From an uncultured Planctomycetaceae bacterium (GTDB taxonomy: Bacteria; Planctomycetota; Planctomycetia; Gemmatales; Gemmataceae), in contig CALARU010000235.1 in the NCBI GenBank assembly GCA_937888715.1, positions 1 through 64,000 on the forward strand: a DNA stretch of 64,000 nucleotides, in the 5' to 3' direction. A program made the translations under genes and the position numbers. Position 1 is the stretch's first letter, and the number at the start of each line of letters is the position of its first letter. Shown here in pieces: positions 37,813 through 47,043 of this stretch. The notes beneath the pieces are model-generated. The model was not told the DNA's origin, searched no databases, and saw only the letters and a list, made by a program, of their open reading frames with translations.

Positions 37813-40800
37813 CTATAATCGCTTCTTTTCTAATTGCATGTTCAGTGCCAAGCCACGAATTTCATTGGTTAAAACATCAAAGCTTGCAGGTGTGCCAGCT
37901 TCGAGGGTGTTTTCACCTTTAACCATGGATTCATAAATCTTGGTTCTGCCTTCAACATCGTCGCTCTTGACGGTAAGAAGTTCTTGAAGGATGTATGCAG
38001 CACCGTAAGCTTCGAGTGCCCAAACTTCCATTTCCCCAAAGCGTTGTCCACCGAAGCGGGCTTTGCCGCCGAGGGGTTGTTGGGTAATGAGTGAATAGGG
38101 ACCAGTTGCTCGGGCATGCACTTTGTCATCAACAAGGTGATGCAATTTAAGCATGTAAATATAACCAACGGTAACAGCCTGTTCGAATCGTTCGCCCGTT
38201 CTGCCATCAAACAAATAACTTTTACCAGAGACAGGCAAGCCGCATTCTTTCAAGACATCCCGAATTTCTTCTTCGGTAGCTCCATCGAAAACAGGGGTGA
38301 TGGCCTTGAAACCAAGCTTGGAAGCTGCCCAACCAAGATGGGTTTCAAGAATCTGTCCCACATTCATACGACTAGGAACACCAAGAGGATTCAAAAGAAT
38401 ATCAACAGGAGTACCATCAGCAAGATAAGGCATATCTTCGACAGGTAAAATTTTGGAGATAACCCCCTTGTTACCATGTCGACCAGCCATTTTATCGCCG
38501 ACAGAAATCTGTCGTTTTGCAGCAACATAAACCTTGACCATTTGTTGAACGCCTGGAGGAAGTTCATCACCCATTTTGAGGATGTTGAGCTTGCGATCCT
38601 TTTCGTCAAACAAAGTGTTCAAGCGTTCGCGATGTCTGCCATAAACTTCAACGCAATCTTTTTTGCGTTCTGGGCTGCGAATATCGAGACGGTCCATGGT
38701 GAAATGCTGCGCAAGATCGAGCAAGGCTTTTTCGTCCTTGTCGGTGGAAGACTTGCCTGCAAAATCTTTGACCAGATTTTTATCTAGAACGCCGCCCAAC
38801 TCGGTAAGCATCGAACGGAATTCTTCGATGATTATTTTGTTGTAATGAGATTCAAGATCACGGGATTCTTTGTCAAGTGTCTTTCTTTCTTCATCAGTCA
38901 TGCTGGATTTGCGACAGAATCTCTTGGATTCGGTAACAATGCCTTCAATACCCGATGGAACTTCAAGACTGTCATTTTTGACATCTTCGCCAGCGCGGCC
39001 GAAGATTGCATAAAGCAATTTTTCTTCAGGAGTAAGTTCGCTCTTAGACTTGGGTGATACCTTGCCTACAAGGATATCGCCTGGTTGAACATAGGTACCA
39101 ATACGAACCACACCATGTTCATCAAGGTTTGCAAGTGCCTTGGGTGAAACATTGGGGATATCGCGGGTAAATTCTTCCTTACCGAGTTTGGTTTCCCGAA
39201 TCTCGATTTCAAAATGTTCAATGTGAATACTGGTGTAAGTATCGTTGTGAACCAGTTTCTCACTGATGATGATAGCATCTTCAAAGTTGTAACCATCCCA
39301 AGACATAAATGCGACAAGCACATTTCTGCCCAGAGCGAGTTCGCCATGACTGGTGGCAGCACCATCAGCAAGGACGGTACCTTTTTTAACTTTTTGGCCA
39401 AATTTAATAAGAGGCCTGTGGTTTTGGCAGGTATGTTCGTTAAGGCCTACGAACTTGCGAAGGATTAGTTCGCGATACCCAGATTGAGCTCGTGCACGAT
39501 CAAGAACACTGCCTTCACCAGTATCAGCAAGCTTATGATGGCCCACAATAATGCGATCGGAATCAACATACGTGATGTAGCCATCGAGTGGTGATTTGAG
39601 AACCATGCCGCTGTTGTAAGCAACATCTTTTTCAAGGCCAGTGGCAACAAGTGGAGCCTCGGTGATTAGCAGGGGAACCGCTTGCCTTTGCATGTTGGAA
39701 CCCATCAATGCACGGTTTGCATCGTCATGTTCCAAGAATGGAATAAGGCCGGCAGAAACTCCGACCATTTGCTTGGGGCTAATGTCGATGTATTCTACTT
39801 CATCAGCACCAACCTGCTTGAAGTCACCTTGATGGCGTGCAATGATACGCTCTTCGGTAATTTTCTGGCCATCGGAAGGGGCATCGGCTGGTGCAAGGTT
39901 AGCAAGAGCTTCTTCATCAGCACGCAACCATTTTACTTCGGTGGTTAGTTTGCGTTTTTTGATTGCCCTGTAGGGGGTAATAAGGAAGCCATAATCATCA
40001 ACACCAGCATAAATGCTAAGATGCGAGATAAGACCAATATTAGTACCTTCAGGAGTTTCAATTGGGCAGATTCTTCCGTAGTGCGAAATGTGAACATCGC
40101 GTACATCGAAGCCAGCCCTTTTTCTGTTCAAACCACCAGGCCCAAGGGCAGAAAGCCGCCTTTCGTGCGTCAACTGAGACAATGGGTTGGTCTGATCCAC
40201 AACTTGACTAAGTTCACCACGGCCAAAGAAGTATTCGATGGCTGCAGAGATACTCTTGGGGTTGATCAATTGCCTTGGAGTCATATCCGTTTGTTCGCGC
40301 ATACTCATGCGTTCTTGAACGGTACGCTTCAATTTAAGGAATCCCTTGCGCAACTCATCAGCAGCAAGTTCATCGATTGTTCTAACGCGCCTGTTACCAA
40401 GATGATCGATATCATCAGCATAACCTTCCTTGGCACGTAATTTAAGAACATACTTAATAGCGTTAAGGAAATCGATGGAACGCAAAGTCATTTCTGACTC
40501 TTGGATTTCCTGATCGAATTTTCGGTTAAGCCTGAAGCGGCCAACTTTACCCAGACGGTATCTGCTAGGGTCTTGGAACTTTTCTTTGAATAGTTCCTTG
40601 GCTTTTTGCAGCTGTGGGGGATTACCAGGACGAAGCCTCTGGTAGATTTTCAGTAAAGCTTCTTCATGAGTATTCGTTGCATCATCTTTCAAAGATGCCA
40701 TGATGATCGGATCTTTGGCAGCTTTAAGAATGATTACTTCTTTGACACTAGTCAAAGAAATAGCATTAACCTTTTCTTCGGTAAGGATTTCGCCACTTTC

Positions 40801-41562
40801 AGCGTAAATCTCACCGGTTTCAGGATCAATTACATCCCCAACCACTTGAGCTGCTTTCAATCTGGCTTTACCTGCTGCTGTCATTTTTACAGCTTCGGTT
40901 TCATAAAATTCCTTGATGATATCAGCATCGGTGGAATAATTAGGATCCATTGCCCGAAGTAAAGTCATGGCGGAAAACTTGCCTGACTGATCAATTCGAA
41001 CGCTTAGAGCATCCTTCTTCGTTACATTAATTTCAATCCAGCTACCGCGTTCAGGAATAATTCTGCAGCTATGCAATTCCTTATCGCCATCGATTGTTTT
41101 CTGAAAATCAACACCAGGTGAGCGATGTAATTGGCTTACAACAACGCGTTCTGCACCATTAATGATGAATTCACCGCCACCAATCATGATGGGCATTTCA
41201 CCAAGAAAAACTTCCTCTTCAACAGGTTGTTCTTTTTCAAGGCGGAGCCAAACTTTAAATGGTCGGCCGTAAGTCAGCCTTAGTTGTCTGCATTCATCAG
41301 GGCCAAAACGCGGTTTGCCCAGTTCATAACGAAGGTACTGAAGACGAATTGTCTTATCGTAACTTTCAATAGGAAAAATTTCTTTAAGGACACCTTCTAA
41401 ACCCGAAGCATCGCGCTTTTCAGGATGCACATCAAGTTGAATAAATCTATCGTAAGATTTAGTCTGGATGTCGGTTAATGAAGGCACATCTATGGTATCG
41501 CCAAATCGTCCAAAGTTTCTAACAACTTCTGGGGTGATTGTGCGTTTTGAAGTAATGGGCAT
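37813..41562 (-). CDS. rpoB: RNA polymerase beta subunit
   Basis: 1249 residues. Starts [18 protein letters not shown]. The rifampicin pocket reads [20 protein letters not shown] followed by SALGPGGL: the residues equal to E. coli Q513, D516, H526, R529, S531 and L533 are kept, so there is no obvious target-based resistance. Further motifs: [35 protein letters not shown] and [14 protein letters not shown]. The upstream gap of about 520 bases to rplL carries two hairpins. Confidence 0.98.
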   Translation of the reverse strand: MPITSKRTITPEVVRNFGRFGDTIDVPSLTDIQTKSYDRFIQLDVHPEKRDASGLEGVLKEIFPIESYDKTIRLQYLRYELGKPRFGPDECRQLRLTYGRPFKVWLRLEKEQPVEEEVFLGEMPIMIGGGEFIINGAERVVVSQLHRSPGVDFQKTIDGDKELHSCRIIPERGSWIEINVTKKDALSVRIDQSGKFSAMTLLRAMDPNYSTDADIIKEFYETEAVKMTAAGKARLKAAQVVGDVIDPETGEIYAESGEILTEEKVNAISLTSVKEVIILKAAKDPIIMASLKDDATNTHEEALLKIYQRLRPGNPPQLQKAKELFKEKFQDPSRYRLGKVGRFRLNRKFDQEIQESEMTLRSIDFLNAIKYVLKLRAKEGYADDIDHLGNRRVRTIDELAADELRKGFLKLKRTVQERMSMREQTDMTPRQLINPKSISAAIEYFFGRGELSQVVDQTNPLSQLTHERRLSALGPGGLNRKRAGFDVRDVHISHYGRICPIETPEGTNIGLISHLSIYAGVDDYGFLITPYRAIKKRKLTTEVKWLRADEEALANLAPADAPSDGQKITEERIIARHQGDFKQVGADEVEYIDISPKQMVGVSAGLIPFLEHDDANRALMGSNMQRQAVPLLITEAPLVATGLEKDVAYNSGMVLKSPLDGYITYVDSDRIIVGHHKLADTGEGSVLDRARAQSGYRELILRKFVGLNEHTCQNHRPLIKFGQKVKKGTVLADGAATSHGELALGRNVLVAFMSWDGYNFEDAIIISEKLVHNDTYTSIHIEHFEIEIRETKLGKEEFTRDIPNVSPKALANLDEHGVVRIGTYVQPGDILVGKVSPKSKSELTPEEKLLYAIFGRAGEDVKNDSLEVPSGIEGIVTESKRFCRKSSMTDEERKTLDKESRDLESHYNKIIIEEFRSMLTELGGVLDKNLVKDFAGKSSTDKDEKALLDLAQHFTMDRLDIRSPERKKDCVEVYGRHRERLNTLFDEKDRKLNILKMGDELPPGVQQMVKVYVAAKRQISVGDKMAGRHGNKGVISKILPVEDMPYLADGTPVDILLNPLGVPSRMNVGQILETHLGWAASKLGFKAITPVFDGATEEEIRDVLKECGLPVSGKSYLFDGRTGERFEQAVTVGYIYMLKLHHLVDDKVHARATGPYSLITQQPLGGKARFGGQRFGEMEVWALEAYGAAYILQELLTVKSDDVEGRTKIYESMVKGENTLEAGTPASFDVLTNEIRGLALNMQLEKKRL

Positions 41563-42007
41563 GGCAAGTAGCTCCTACCCTTGGTGGATTCCAAGCAAAG
41601 TTCAATAATGCCGACAGGTACGAAAGAGGTGACAAACCAAAACCGTTCCATCGTCAGCCCAACGGGAACATCAAAAGTTAATAATAAAAGTCGGAGGACT
41701 CAATAACGCTAAAGCAAAGCCAGTTAGCTTAATTACATTCTGAATTAAACCGATATAGACATTACCAAGATTTTTTGGCATAAGATAAAATCTCCCAAAA
41801 TAGCTAAAGCCAGGTATATAAACCTGGCTAAGTGCCTTAGTAAAATCAAATAACTCGATAATAGGATATCCTTTTGCTGACATATTTAAGTGAGCTTTCC
41901 CTTCCAAACAGCAGCAATTCTAAATAAAGGGAATCCATTTCCTTAATTCAGAGCAAATATCAAACAAAACAAGTATTTTCGTATTAAACCACAAGAACTA
42001 AGCATAG
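41563..42007. other. Long non-coding stretch between rplL and rpoB
   Basis: No convincing gene. A 78-codon minus-strand frame (41671-41907) matches nothing recognised and overlaps a hairpin. It probably serves as leader for rpoBC: one hairpin at 41808-41829, and the rplL terminator lies just beyond at 42008-42067. Confidence 0.5.
41808..41829 (-). terminator. Hairpin in the rplL-rpoB gap, possible attenuator
   Basis: AGCCAGGT at 41808-41815 pairs with ACCTGGCT at 41822-41829 across a six-base loop. A weak T-containing stretch (TTTAGCTATTTT) follows on the minus strand. E. coli also has an attenuator in this gap; equivalence is inferred from position only. Confidence 0.45.
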
Positions 42008-42067
42008 CAAAACAAAAAACGAATGAAACCCGGACAACAGCTTTAATATCTTAAAGAAGCTATCCGG
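42008..42067 (-). terminator. Terminator after rplL
   Basis: CCGGA at 42030-42034 (plus strand numbering) pairs with TCCGG at 42063-42067, with further pairing (AGCTT/AAGCT) inside. A T-rich stretch with TTTTTTG follows on the minus strand. It would separate rplJL from rpoBC transcription at least in part. Confidence 0.6.
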
Positions 42068-42084
42068 AATCAAATTCGCTTTGT

Positions 42085-42495
42085 TTACTTCAAGCTTACT
42101 TTTGCGCCAGCATCTTCGAGCTTTTTCTTGACAGTCTCAGCTTCGTCCTTAGCAATGTTTTCCTTAACATTCTTAGGTGCGCCTTCAACTAAATCCTTAG
42201 CTTCTTTCAAGCCTAGGCCAGTGATTTCGCGAACAACCTTGATGATGCTGATTTTCTTGTCAGCAGCAGCAATGCCATCCAGAACCACAGTGAATTCAGT
42301 TTTCACTGGAGCAGCTTCAGCGCCAGCAGCAGCGCCACCAGCGGCTGCCATCATAACGCCACCGCCTGCAGCAGGTTTAATATTGTGAACCTTTTCAAGG
42401 TAATCAGCCAATTCGACTGCCTTGATCAAGGTAAGGGAAACGATTTTTTCTCCTAGATCTGAAATCTCTGGAGCGTAGGTTGTTGCATCGGACAT
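42085..42495 (-). CDS. rplL: Ribosomal protein L7/L12
   Basis: 136 residues. N-terminal dimerisation helices, an Ala/Gly-rich hinge (about 40-60, [20 protein letters not shown]), and the C-terminal domain [20 protein letters not shown] and [20 protein letters not shown]. Forms the stalk that recruits translation GTPases. Followed by a terminator-like hairpin. Confidence 0.98.
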   Translation of the reverse strand: MSDATTYAPEISDLGEKIVSLTLIKAVELADYLEKVHNIKPAAGGGVMMAAAGGAAAGAEAAPVKTEFTVVLDGIAAADKKISIIKVVREITGLGLKEAKDLVEGAPKNVKENIAKDEAETVKKKLEDAGAKVSLK

Positions 42496-42570
42496 GAAAA
42501 CTTTCCTTTCTTAAATTGCTGCTTGAAGCTTAGCAGCGATTGGTGCGTAATAACGGTTAAAAAAAGACCC

Positions 42571-43143
42571 CTAGCTGGCGGTAGACTCTGCAGCAACCCC
42601 AGTGGTTTCTGCAGGAATTCTTTCGGATATTGTTTTGATCTGACTGGCAATTATGCCACCAACTGAAATAATCTGGCTGGCAAGCTTTGCACCAGGTGCA
42701 AGAATCATACCTGCGATAGTTCCAATTGCTTCTTCGCGCGTAGGCATCTTGATAGCAACATCAAACGAAACAAGCAAAGAGTCTGCCACTGCGCCTTTAA
42801 TTTTTACAGTTGTTTTGTAACCTGCTGCGGTTTTAGGATTCTTAAGTTCGGCTTCGAGTTCGCGGCACAATTCTGCAATTGAATTCGCACCCCAAACCAA
42901 AACAGTAGGGCCATGGAAATAAGCAGAATCGCGGGCAATGTTGATGCCTTGTTCTGACAAAACCATTCGCGCCAAAGTATTTTTCACAACTTTGTAGTGA
43001 ATTTTCTTTTTTCTAAGAGTCGCACGGAGACTCGTGTTGTTTTGCGCTGTAATTCCTTGAACTTCAAGAAATACTAAATCTTTAACATTTTTAAAGTCCT
43101 TACGAAGGGCTTCAATTTCCATACCTTTAATTAACTTACTCAT
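42571..43143 (-). CDS. rplJ: Ribosomal protein L10
   Basis: 190 residues. KVVKNTLARMVLSEQGI and the stretch around PTVLVWGANSIAELCRELEA fit the L10 fold; a C-terminal helix anchors L7/L12 dimers. Family members bind their own leader RNA; a hairpin lies directly before the ribosome site (43165-43186). The C-terminal tail (ETTGVAAESTAS) is low in complexity. Confidence 0.93.
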   Translation of the reverse strand: MSKLIKGMEIEALRKDFKNVKDLVFLEVQGITAQNNTSLRATLRKKKIHYKVVKNTLARMVLSEQGINIARDSAYFHGPTVLVWGANSIAELCRELEAELKNPKTAAGYKTTVKIKGAVADSLLVSFDVAIKMPTREEAIGTIAGMILAPGAKLASQIISVGGIIASQIKTISERIPAETTGVAAESTAS

Positions 43144-43164
43144 ATTTTCTGTATCCTGCTAAGG

Positions 43165-43186
43165 GATCAAACTCTAATGTTTGATC
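43165..43186 (-). promoter_or_regulatory. Hairpin in the rplJ leader
   Basis: GATCAAAC at 43165-43172 and GTTTGATC at 43179-43186 form an 8-bp stem just upstream of the rplJ AGGA site. It could be part of an L10 autoregulatory leader; the conserved L10-binding kink-turn was not verified. Confidence 0.35.
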
Positions 43187-43203
43187 TTATCTTGTTGATT
43201 CAA

Positions 43204-44037
43204 TTAAATTGTGACTGGAATTCCAGGACACATTGTTGCCGATATTGTTACAGACTTAATATAGTTGCCACGGATGCCAGTAGGCTTTGATGCCCGAACT
43301 TGCTCAACAAAAGCCAAAGCATTTGAAGCTATTTTGTCGGTATCAAAACTAATTTTGCCAATGCCTGCATGCACATTGCCACCTTTGTCTGAACGATATT
43401 CGACTTTACCAGATTTAAATTCTTTAACAATTGCACCAATATCTTGACCTGAACCAATGACAGTACCAGCCTTTGGAGTTGGCATTAAACCACGGGGTCC
43501 AAGAACCTTACCAAGGCGACTGACTTGCCCCATCATGTCTTGAGTTGCAAGTACAACATCGAAGTCTAGCCAGTTTTCGGACTGAATTTTTTTGATTAGA
43601 TCGCCTTCACCGACGAAATCTGCACCCGCTGCAGTTGCTTTAGCAGAATTATCGCCTTGGCAGAAAACAAGAACACGAACCTTCTTGCCTACGCCGTGAG
43701 GAAGAGCAACACTACCACGAATCATCTGATCGCTTTGAGCGGAGTCAATACCCAAGCTCATGTGAATTTCGATAGATTCGTCAAATTTGGCACGTTTAAT
43801 TTGTTTGAGAATCGTAATTGCTTTATCTAAAGAAACTTGGCCTTCTTTATTTACTTTTGCGTAAATTGTAGCAATCTGAGCTTTAAGCTTTTTACCTTTG
43901 TGCGGTGGCCTACCTGGTTGCTTGCCCTTCCTTTTACCGGAAGATTCAGAACTTATGTTGGCAGGTGCGGCCTTAGGTGTAGCAACAGGGGTTGCTGCTT
44001 CTTCTGAGACTTTTGGTTCTTTTTCTGATTTTGCCAT
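43204..44037 (-). CDS. rplA: Ribosomal protein L1 with N-terminal extension
   Basis: 277 residues from the ATG at 44037 (MAKSEKEPKVSEEAATP). The first 55 residues are Lys/Pro/Ala-rich and low in complexity (GKRKGKQPGRPPHKGKKLKA); the L1 core follows with FDESIEIHMSLGIDSAQSDQ, VLGPRGLMPTPKAGTV and GKVEYRSDKGGNVHAGIGK. L1 forms the E-site stalk and can repress rplKA. The basic extension is longer than in most bacteria. Confidence 0.95.
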   Translation of the reverse strand: MAKSEKEPKVSEEAATPVATPKAAPANISSESSGKRKGKQPGRPPHKGKKLKAQIATIYAKVNKEGQVSLDKAITILKQIKRAKFDESIEIHMSLGIDSAQSDQMIRGSVALPHGVGKKVRVLVFCQGDNSAKATAAGADFVGEGDLIKKIQSENWLDFDVVLATQDMMGQVSRLGKVLGPRGLMPTPKAGTVIGSGQDIGAIVKEFKSGKVEYRSDKGGNVHAGIGKISFDTDKIASNALAFVEQVRASKPTGIRGNYIKSVTISATMCPGIPVTI

Positions 44038-44134
44038 GACTATTTCCCAAATTATTCGTGAATATTTATAGTAGATACAAATCGCAAGATCGGCCACTAG
44101 AAATTGGCCGTTTCTTGACGATTTTTATTTATGC

Positions 44135-44599
44135 TTAAGCTTCGACTGTTAAACCAAGGCTTCTGGCGGTACCAGCAATGATACGAGCAGCATGGTCTAA
44201 ATCACGAGCATTAAGGTCAACAAGTTTCTTTTGTGCGATATCTCGAACTTGAGCTTGAGATACTTTAAAACCTTTGTATTTGCCACTTCCTTTGGTTTTT
44301 TCATCCCCAGGAATAACATCACCGCCCTTTTTCTTTTCGGGAGGAATGCCTGCAGCAATTTTCAGAAGGATGGAAGCTGGTGGGCTTTTCACAATAAATT
44401 CAAAAGAACGATCAGAATAAACTGTAATAACGATAGGTACGATAATACCTTTGTTATCTTTAGTTCGTTCATTGAATTGGGATACAAATGCCCCAATATT
44501 TACACCATGTTGCCCCAATGCTGGGCCAACGGGTGGTGCAGGGGTAGCCAAACCACCTGGACACTGTAGACGAATCTGAGCTGTAACTTGCTTTGCCAT
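44135..44599 (-). CDS. rplK: Ribosomal protein L11
   Basis: 154 residues. The proline-rich N-terminal part [20 protein letters not shown] and the RNA-binding C-terminal region ([35 protein letters not shown]) are conserved. A short insertion ([18 protein letters not shown]) lies between the domains. It forms the GTPase-associated centre with L10. Confidence 0.97.
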   Translation of the reverse strand: MAKQVTAQIRLQCPGGLATPAPPVGPALGQHGVNIGAFVSQFNERTKDNKGIIVPIVITVYSDRSFEFIVKSPPASILLKIAAGIPPEKKKGGDVIPGDEKTKGSGKYKGFKVSQAQVRDIAQKKLVDLNARDLDHAARIIAGTARSLGLTVEA

Positions 44600-44612
44600 T
44601 TCAAACCCTTAT

Positions 44613-45254
44613 TTAAACGATTTCAACTTGCCAGTATTCCAATTCAACGGGAACTGGCCTTCCAAAAATAGTTAATTCCACTTTAACTCGGCCCAATGCT
44701 TCCATGATCTCTTTAACTTCGCCATCCATGCCCGCAAAGGTTCCATCTTTTACCTTGATTCGATCGCCTGCATCAAAAGCGGGTCTGCTAACAACGGTAG
44801 CTGCAACATTATCACCTTTGACACGGAGCATGCGTTCGATTTCCCGTTCACTCATTGGGGTCGGTAGTTTATGAGTGGCAGTGCCACCTACAAAATCGCC
44901 AACACCAGTGGTTTCACGGAACAAATACAAGATCGGGTCGTTAAATTCGACTTCGACCATAAGATAACCAGGAAAAAGCTTTCTTTCTCTGGAAACTCTT
45001 TTGCCCCTCCGCATTTCCGTTACTTTTTCAATTGGAATATGGATTTGGCCAAAGAATTCTTCCAGACCATCAATTTTAACTCGTTTTTCGAGTGCTTCTT
45101 TGATGGATTCTTCTCTACCACTCTGAACTTTTACAACATACCAGCTTTTGCCTAAGCTAGGTATTGCACTAATTTCAGGTGTAGAACTTTGAACGGGATG
45201 ACTTTCAGAATCTACTGAAGGGTCAACAGGTTGTTCTAAATTATCCGATACCAT
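44613..45254 (-). CDS. nusG: Transcription termination/antitermination factor NusG
   Basis: 213 residues. N-terminal NGN domain with SWYVVKVQSGREESIKEAL and ERKLFPGYLMVEVEFND, then the KOW domain GDRIKVKDGTFAGMDGEVKE. The first 35 residues are an acidic, Pro/Ser-rich extension of uncertain role. Links transcription to translation. Starts 24 bases after the secE stop; rplK follows 13 bases after its own stop. Confidence 0.97.
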   Translation of the reverse strand: MVSDNLEQPVDPSVDSESHPVQSSTPEISAIPSLGKSWYVVKVQSGREESIKEALEKRVKIDGLEEFFGQIHIPIEKVTEMRRGKRVSRERKLFPGYLMVEVEFNDPILYLFRETTGVGDFVGGTATHKLPTPMSEREIERMLRVKGDNVAATVVSRPAFDAGDRIKVKDGTFAGMDGEVKEIMEALGRVKVELTIFGRPVPVELEYWQVEIV

Positions 45255-45278
45255 TGTTTCGAACTCCGAAACAGTTGT

Positions 45279-46559
45279 TTACCATTTTTTCAGGTCAACA
45301 CTTGTATTTTTCTGAACACTATCCTGACCGAAGCGAAGCACCCCCGCTTTTGTCAGGAAAATTCTCCAAAACTGATCCATCGCAAACAAAAAGACAGACA
45401 TAAGAACCAAGGTGGTCAACACCACAATGGTATCATGAAACAACTTCTTTTTGGTTGTCCAGGAAACTTTATTCATCTCGGCTTCAGTTGCGATCAAGAA
45501 ATCGGCAAATACCGGAATATTGACAACTTTCCACGAGACCCATATTGCAAGAATGATTAAAAGAATCGGGCCAGAGAACTGAACTCCGGGCAGCAAAATT
45601 AAGGAACGATAGATGACAGTTCCCTCTGCAATTTTGAGTGGAACAGATTCTGCAGGTTTGCGATCATTTTTAATTAATTCGCGCGATTCTTCTTGGAACA
45701 AATCTTTGGATACTATCTCACCTACTTTATATTTAGAATCACCTGTTAACAAACCAATTTTAATAAAGAGGTTTGGATCAATGGCTGAATTAGCCATACG
45801 GAAATCTGCACGAGAAACTAATAATTGGTCTTCTGCTTTGTAACCAGCGGACTGGAGTAGAGCAAGCGTATCGCCTACTTTATCAGAGTTTATTTTAACT
45901 TTGCCAGTATAAGGTATTTCGATCTGCCAGTTGGAACCATTTCTTGCAAGGGTTTCGTTACGAACAAGAGTCATGATGCCTGTACCAAACAAAATAAGAA
46001 GACACATGATTGTGCCTCTTCGGATTTTGGATCCTTGATTTTGTTTAAAGGAATCGCGGGAAAACCAACCTTGATCTTCAATACGGTTAAAGAGCTTGAT
46101 ATTGTTAGGGCGGAAGAAAAATATAAAGGATCCGATTGCAGCAAGAGCAGCACCTGCGCCAGCCAAGCCCAACCCAAATGATTCTGGGAAGGCTCTTTTA
46201 TCGAATACAAGACTTTCAGTAAATTTGCCCCAAAAAGAATCGAAATAAAGATTGGCAAGCACTAGGACAAATCCAATAAAAATACCTGCTTTCAGACCTG
46301 GTAGTTCGTGGAATATTTTGTTTTTTCCGATGACGATGAGGGCGGTAATACCAAGGCCAAATCCTACCAAGGCAAGTGTGATATTAGATGTTGACGATAC
46401 GGGTGATTTAAAAAGATTAAACCATGCCAAAGGGAGGAGTTGCAGCAAAGCATAAGCAATAGCAACGAAGAGTACGAGAAAGCCCAAACTATAAATCGCA
46501 GGGTTAGCGTTTATAAAGGCGGGGGCTGTATCGGGTTTATTTTTAATGGTCGATGCCAT
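45279..46559 (-). CDS. secE: Very long SecE: seven predicted helices with C-terminal SecE domain
   Basis: 426 residues, against about 60-130 in most bacteria. Only the C-terminal part is SecE-like: FADFLIATEAEMNKVSWTTK followed by the conserved final helix (about 367-390, IVVLTTLVLMSVFLFAMDQF). Ahead of it are about six more hydrophobic helices near 20-45, 60-79, 88-105, 127-148, 182-200 and 318-340, and a soluble stretch of about 115 residues (200-315) between helices five and six, partly charged. The position upstream of nusG is the normal secE location. The extra helices match nothing I recognise. It is essential as the SecYEG clamp; the added part may be a planctomycete-specific membrane module. 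Confidence 0.9.
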   Translation of the reverse strand: MASTIKNKPDTAPAFINANPAIYSLGFLVLFVAIAYALLQLLPLAWFNLFKSPVSSTSNITLALVGFGLGITALIVIGKNKIFHELPGLKAGIFIGFVLVLANLYFDSFWGKFTESLVFDKRAFPESFGLGLAGAGAALAAIGSFIFFFRPNNIKLFNRIEDQGWFSRDSFKQNQGSKIRRGTIMCLLILFGTGIMTLVRNETLARNGSNWQIEIPYTGKVKINSDKVGDTLALLQSAGYKAEDQLLVSRADFRMANSAIDPNLFIKIGLLTGDSKYKVGEIVSKDLFQEESRELIKNDRKPAESVPLKIAEGTVIYRSLILLPGVQFSGPILLIILAIWVSWKVVNIPVFADFLIATEAEMNKVSWTTKKKLFHDTIVVLTTLVLMSVFLFAMDQFWRIFLTKAGVLRFGQDSVQKNTSVDLKKW

Positions 46560-46668
46560 TTTTGTCCTACGAATACCGACAGTTTAAAAAACCAGGCGAG
46601 TTAGCAATAGTTCGCCAATAATGATCATACGAGAAAATTATTTTTTTTCCCGATAATATTTTTAAGAA

Positions 46669-46741
46669 CACGGGCGGAGGGAGTCGAACCTTCAACCCCC
46701 GGTTTTGGAGACCGGTGCTCTGCCAGTTGAGCTACACCCGT
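46669..46741 (-). tRNA. tRNA-Trp (CCA)
   Basis: Acceptor ACGGGTG/CGCCCGT (one G-U), D stem GCTC/GAGC, anticodon stem-loop CCGGT-CTCCAAA-ACCGG, T arm with GGTTCGACTCC, discriminator G. No CCA encoded. Located between rpmG and secE, as in many bacteria. Confidence 0.95.
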
Positions 46742-46796
46742 ATTAATCATGTAACCAACCTTAACAAGTCATAACCAAAGCATAGGTTGGCAGGAA

Positions 46797-46949
46797 TTAC
46801 TTTTTGCGGGTTTCTTTATGAATAGTAACCTTGCGCAATTTTGGGCAATACTTTTTAAGTTCGAGGCGTTCTGGTCCGCGGGTTTCTTTTTGAGCCCTGT
46901 AGTTGCGTTCGCCGGATTCAGTGCATTCTAGCCAAACATATTCACGCAT
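46797..46949 (-). CDS. rpmG: Ribosomal protein L33
   Basis: 50 residues, too short for routine detection. Reads MREYVWLECTESGERNYRAQ and ends KKYCPKLRKVTIHKETRKK. Of the four cysteines of zinc-type L33 only the first of each pair remains (CTES, CPKL), so it is a zinc-free form. Lies between tuf and tRNA-Trp. Confidence 0.94.
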   Translation of the reverse strand: MREYVWLECTESGERNYRAQKETRGPERLELKKYCPKLRKVTIHKETRKK

Positions 46950-46975
46950 CGTAAACTCCAATTCACTAGTAGTCT

Positions 46976-47021
46976 AAAAACCAAGGGCACCCGAATGGAA
47001 ATAGCTCCCGAGCGGGCGCCC
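46976..47021 (-). terminator. Terminator after tuf
   Basis: GGGCACCCG (46985-46993) pairs with CGGGCGCCC (47013-47021), one G-U, enclosing a small inner hairpin. TTGGTTTTTAG follows on the minus strand. Confidence 0.65.
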
Positions 47022-47043
47022 CCCGGCTTTAACAAGGCTGGTG

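Noticed and set aside
41671-41907. 78-codon minus-strand frame between rplL and rpoB
   Set aside because: No family resemblance, no clear ribosome site, and it runs through a hairpin; probably chance in a leader region.
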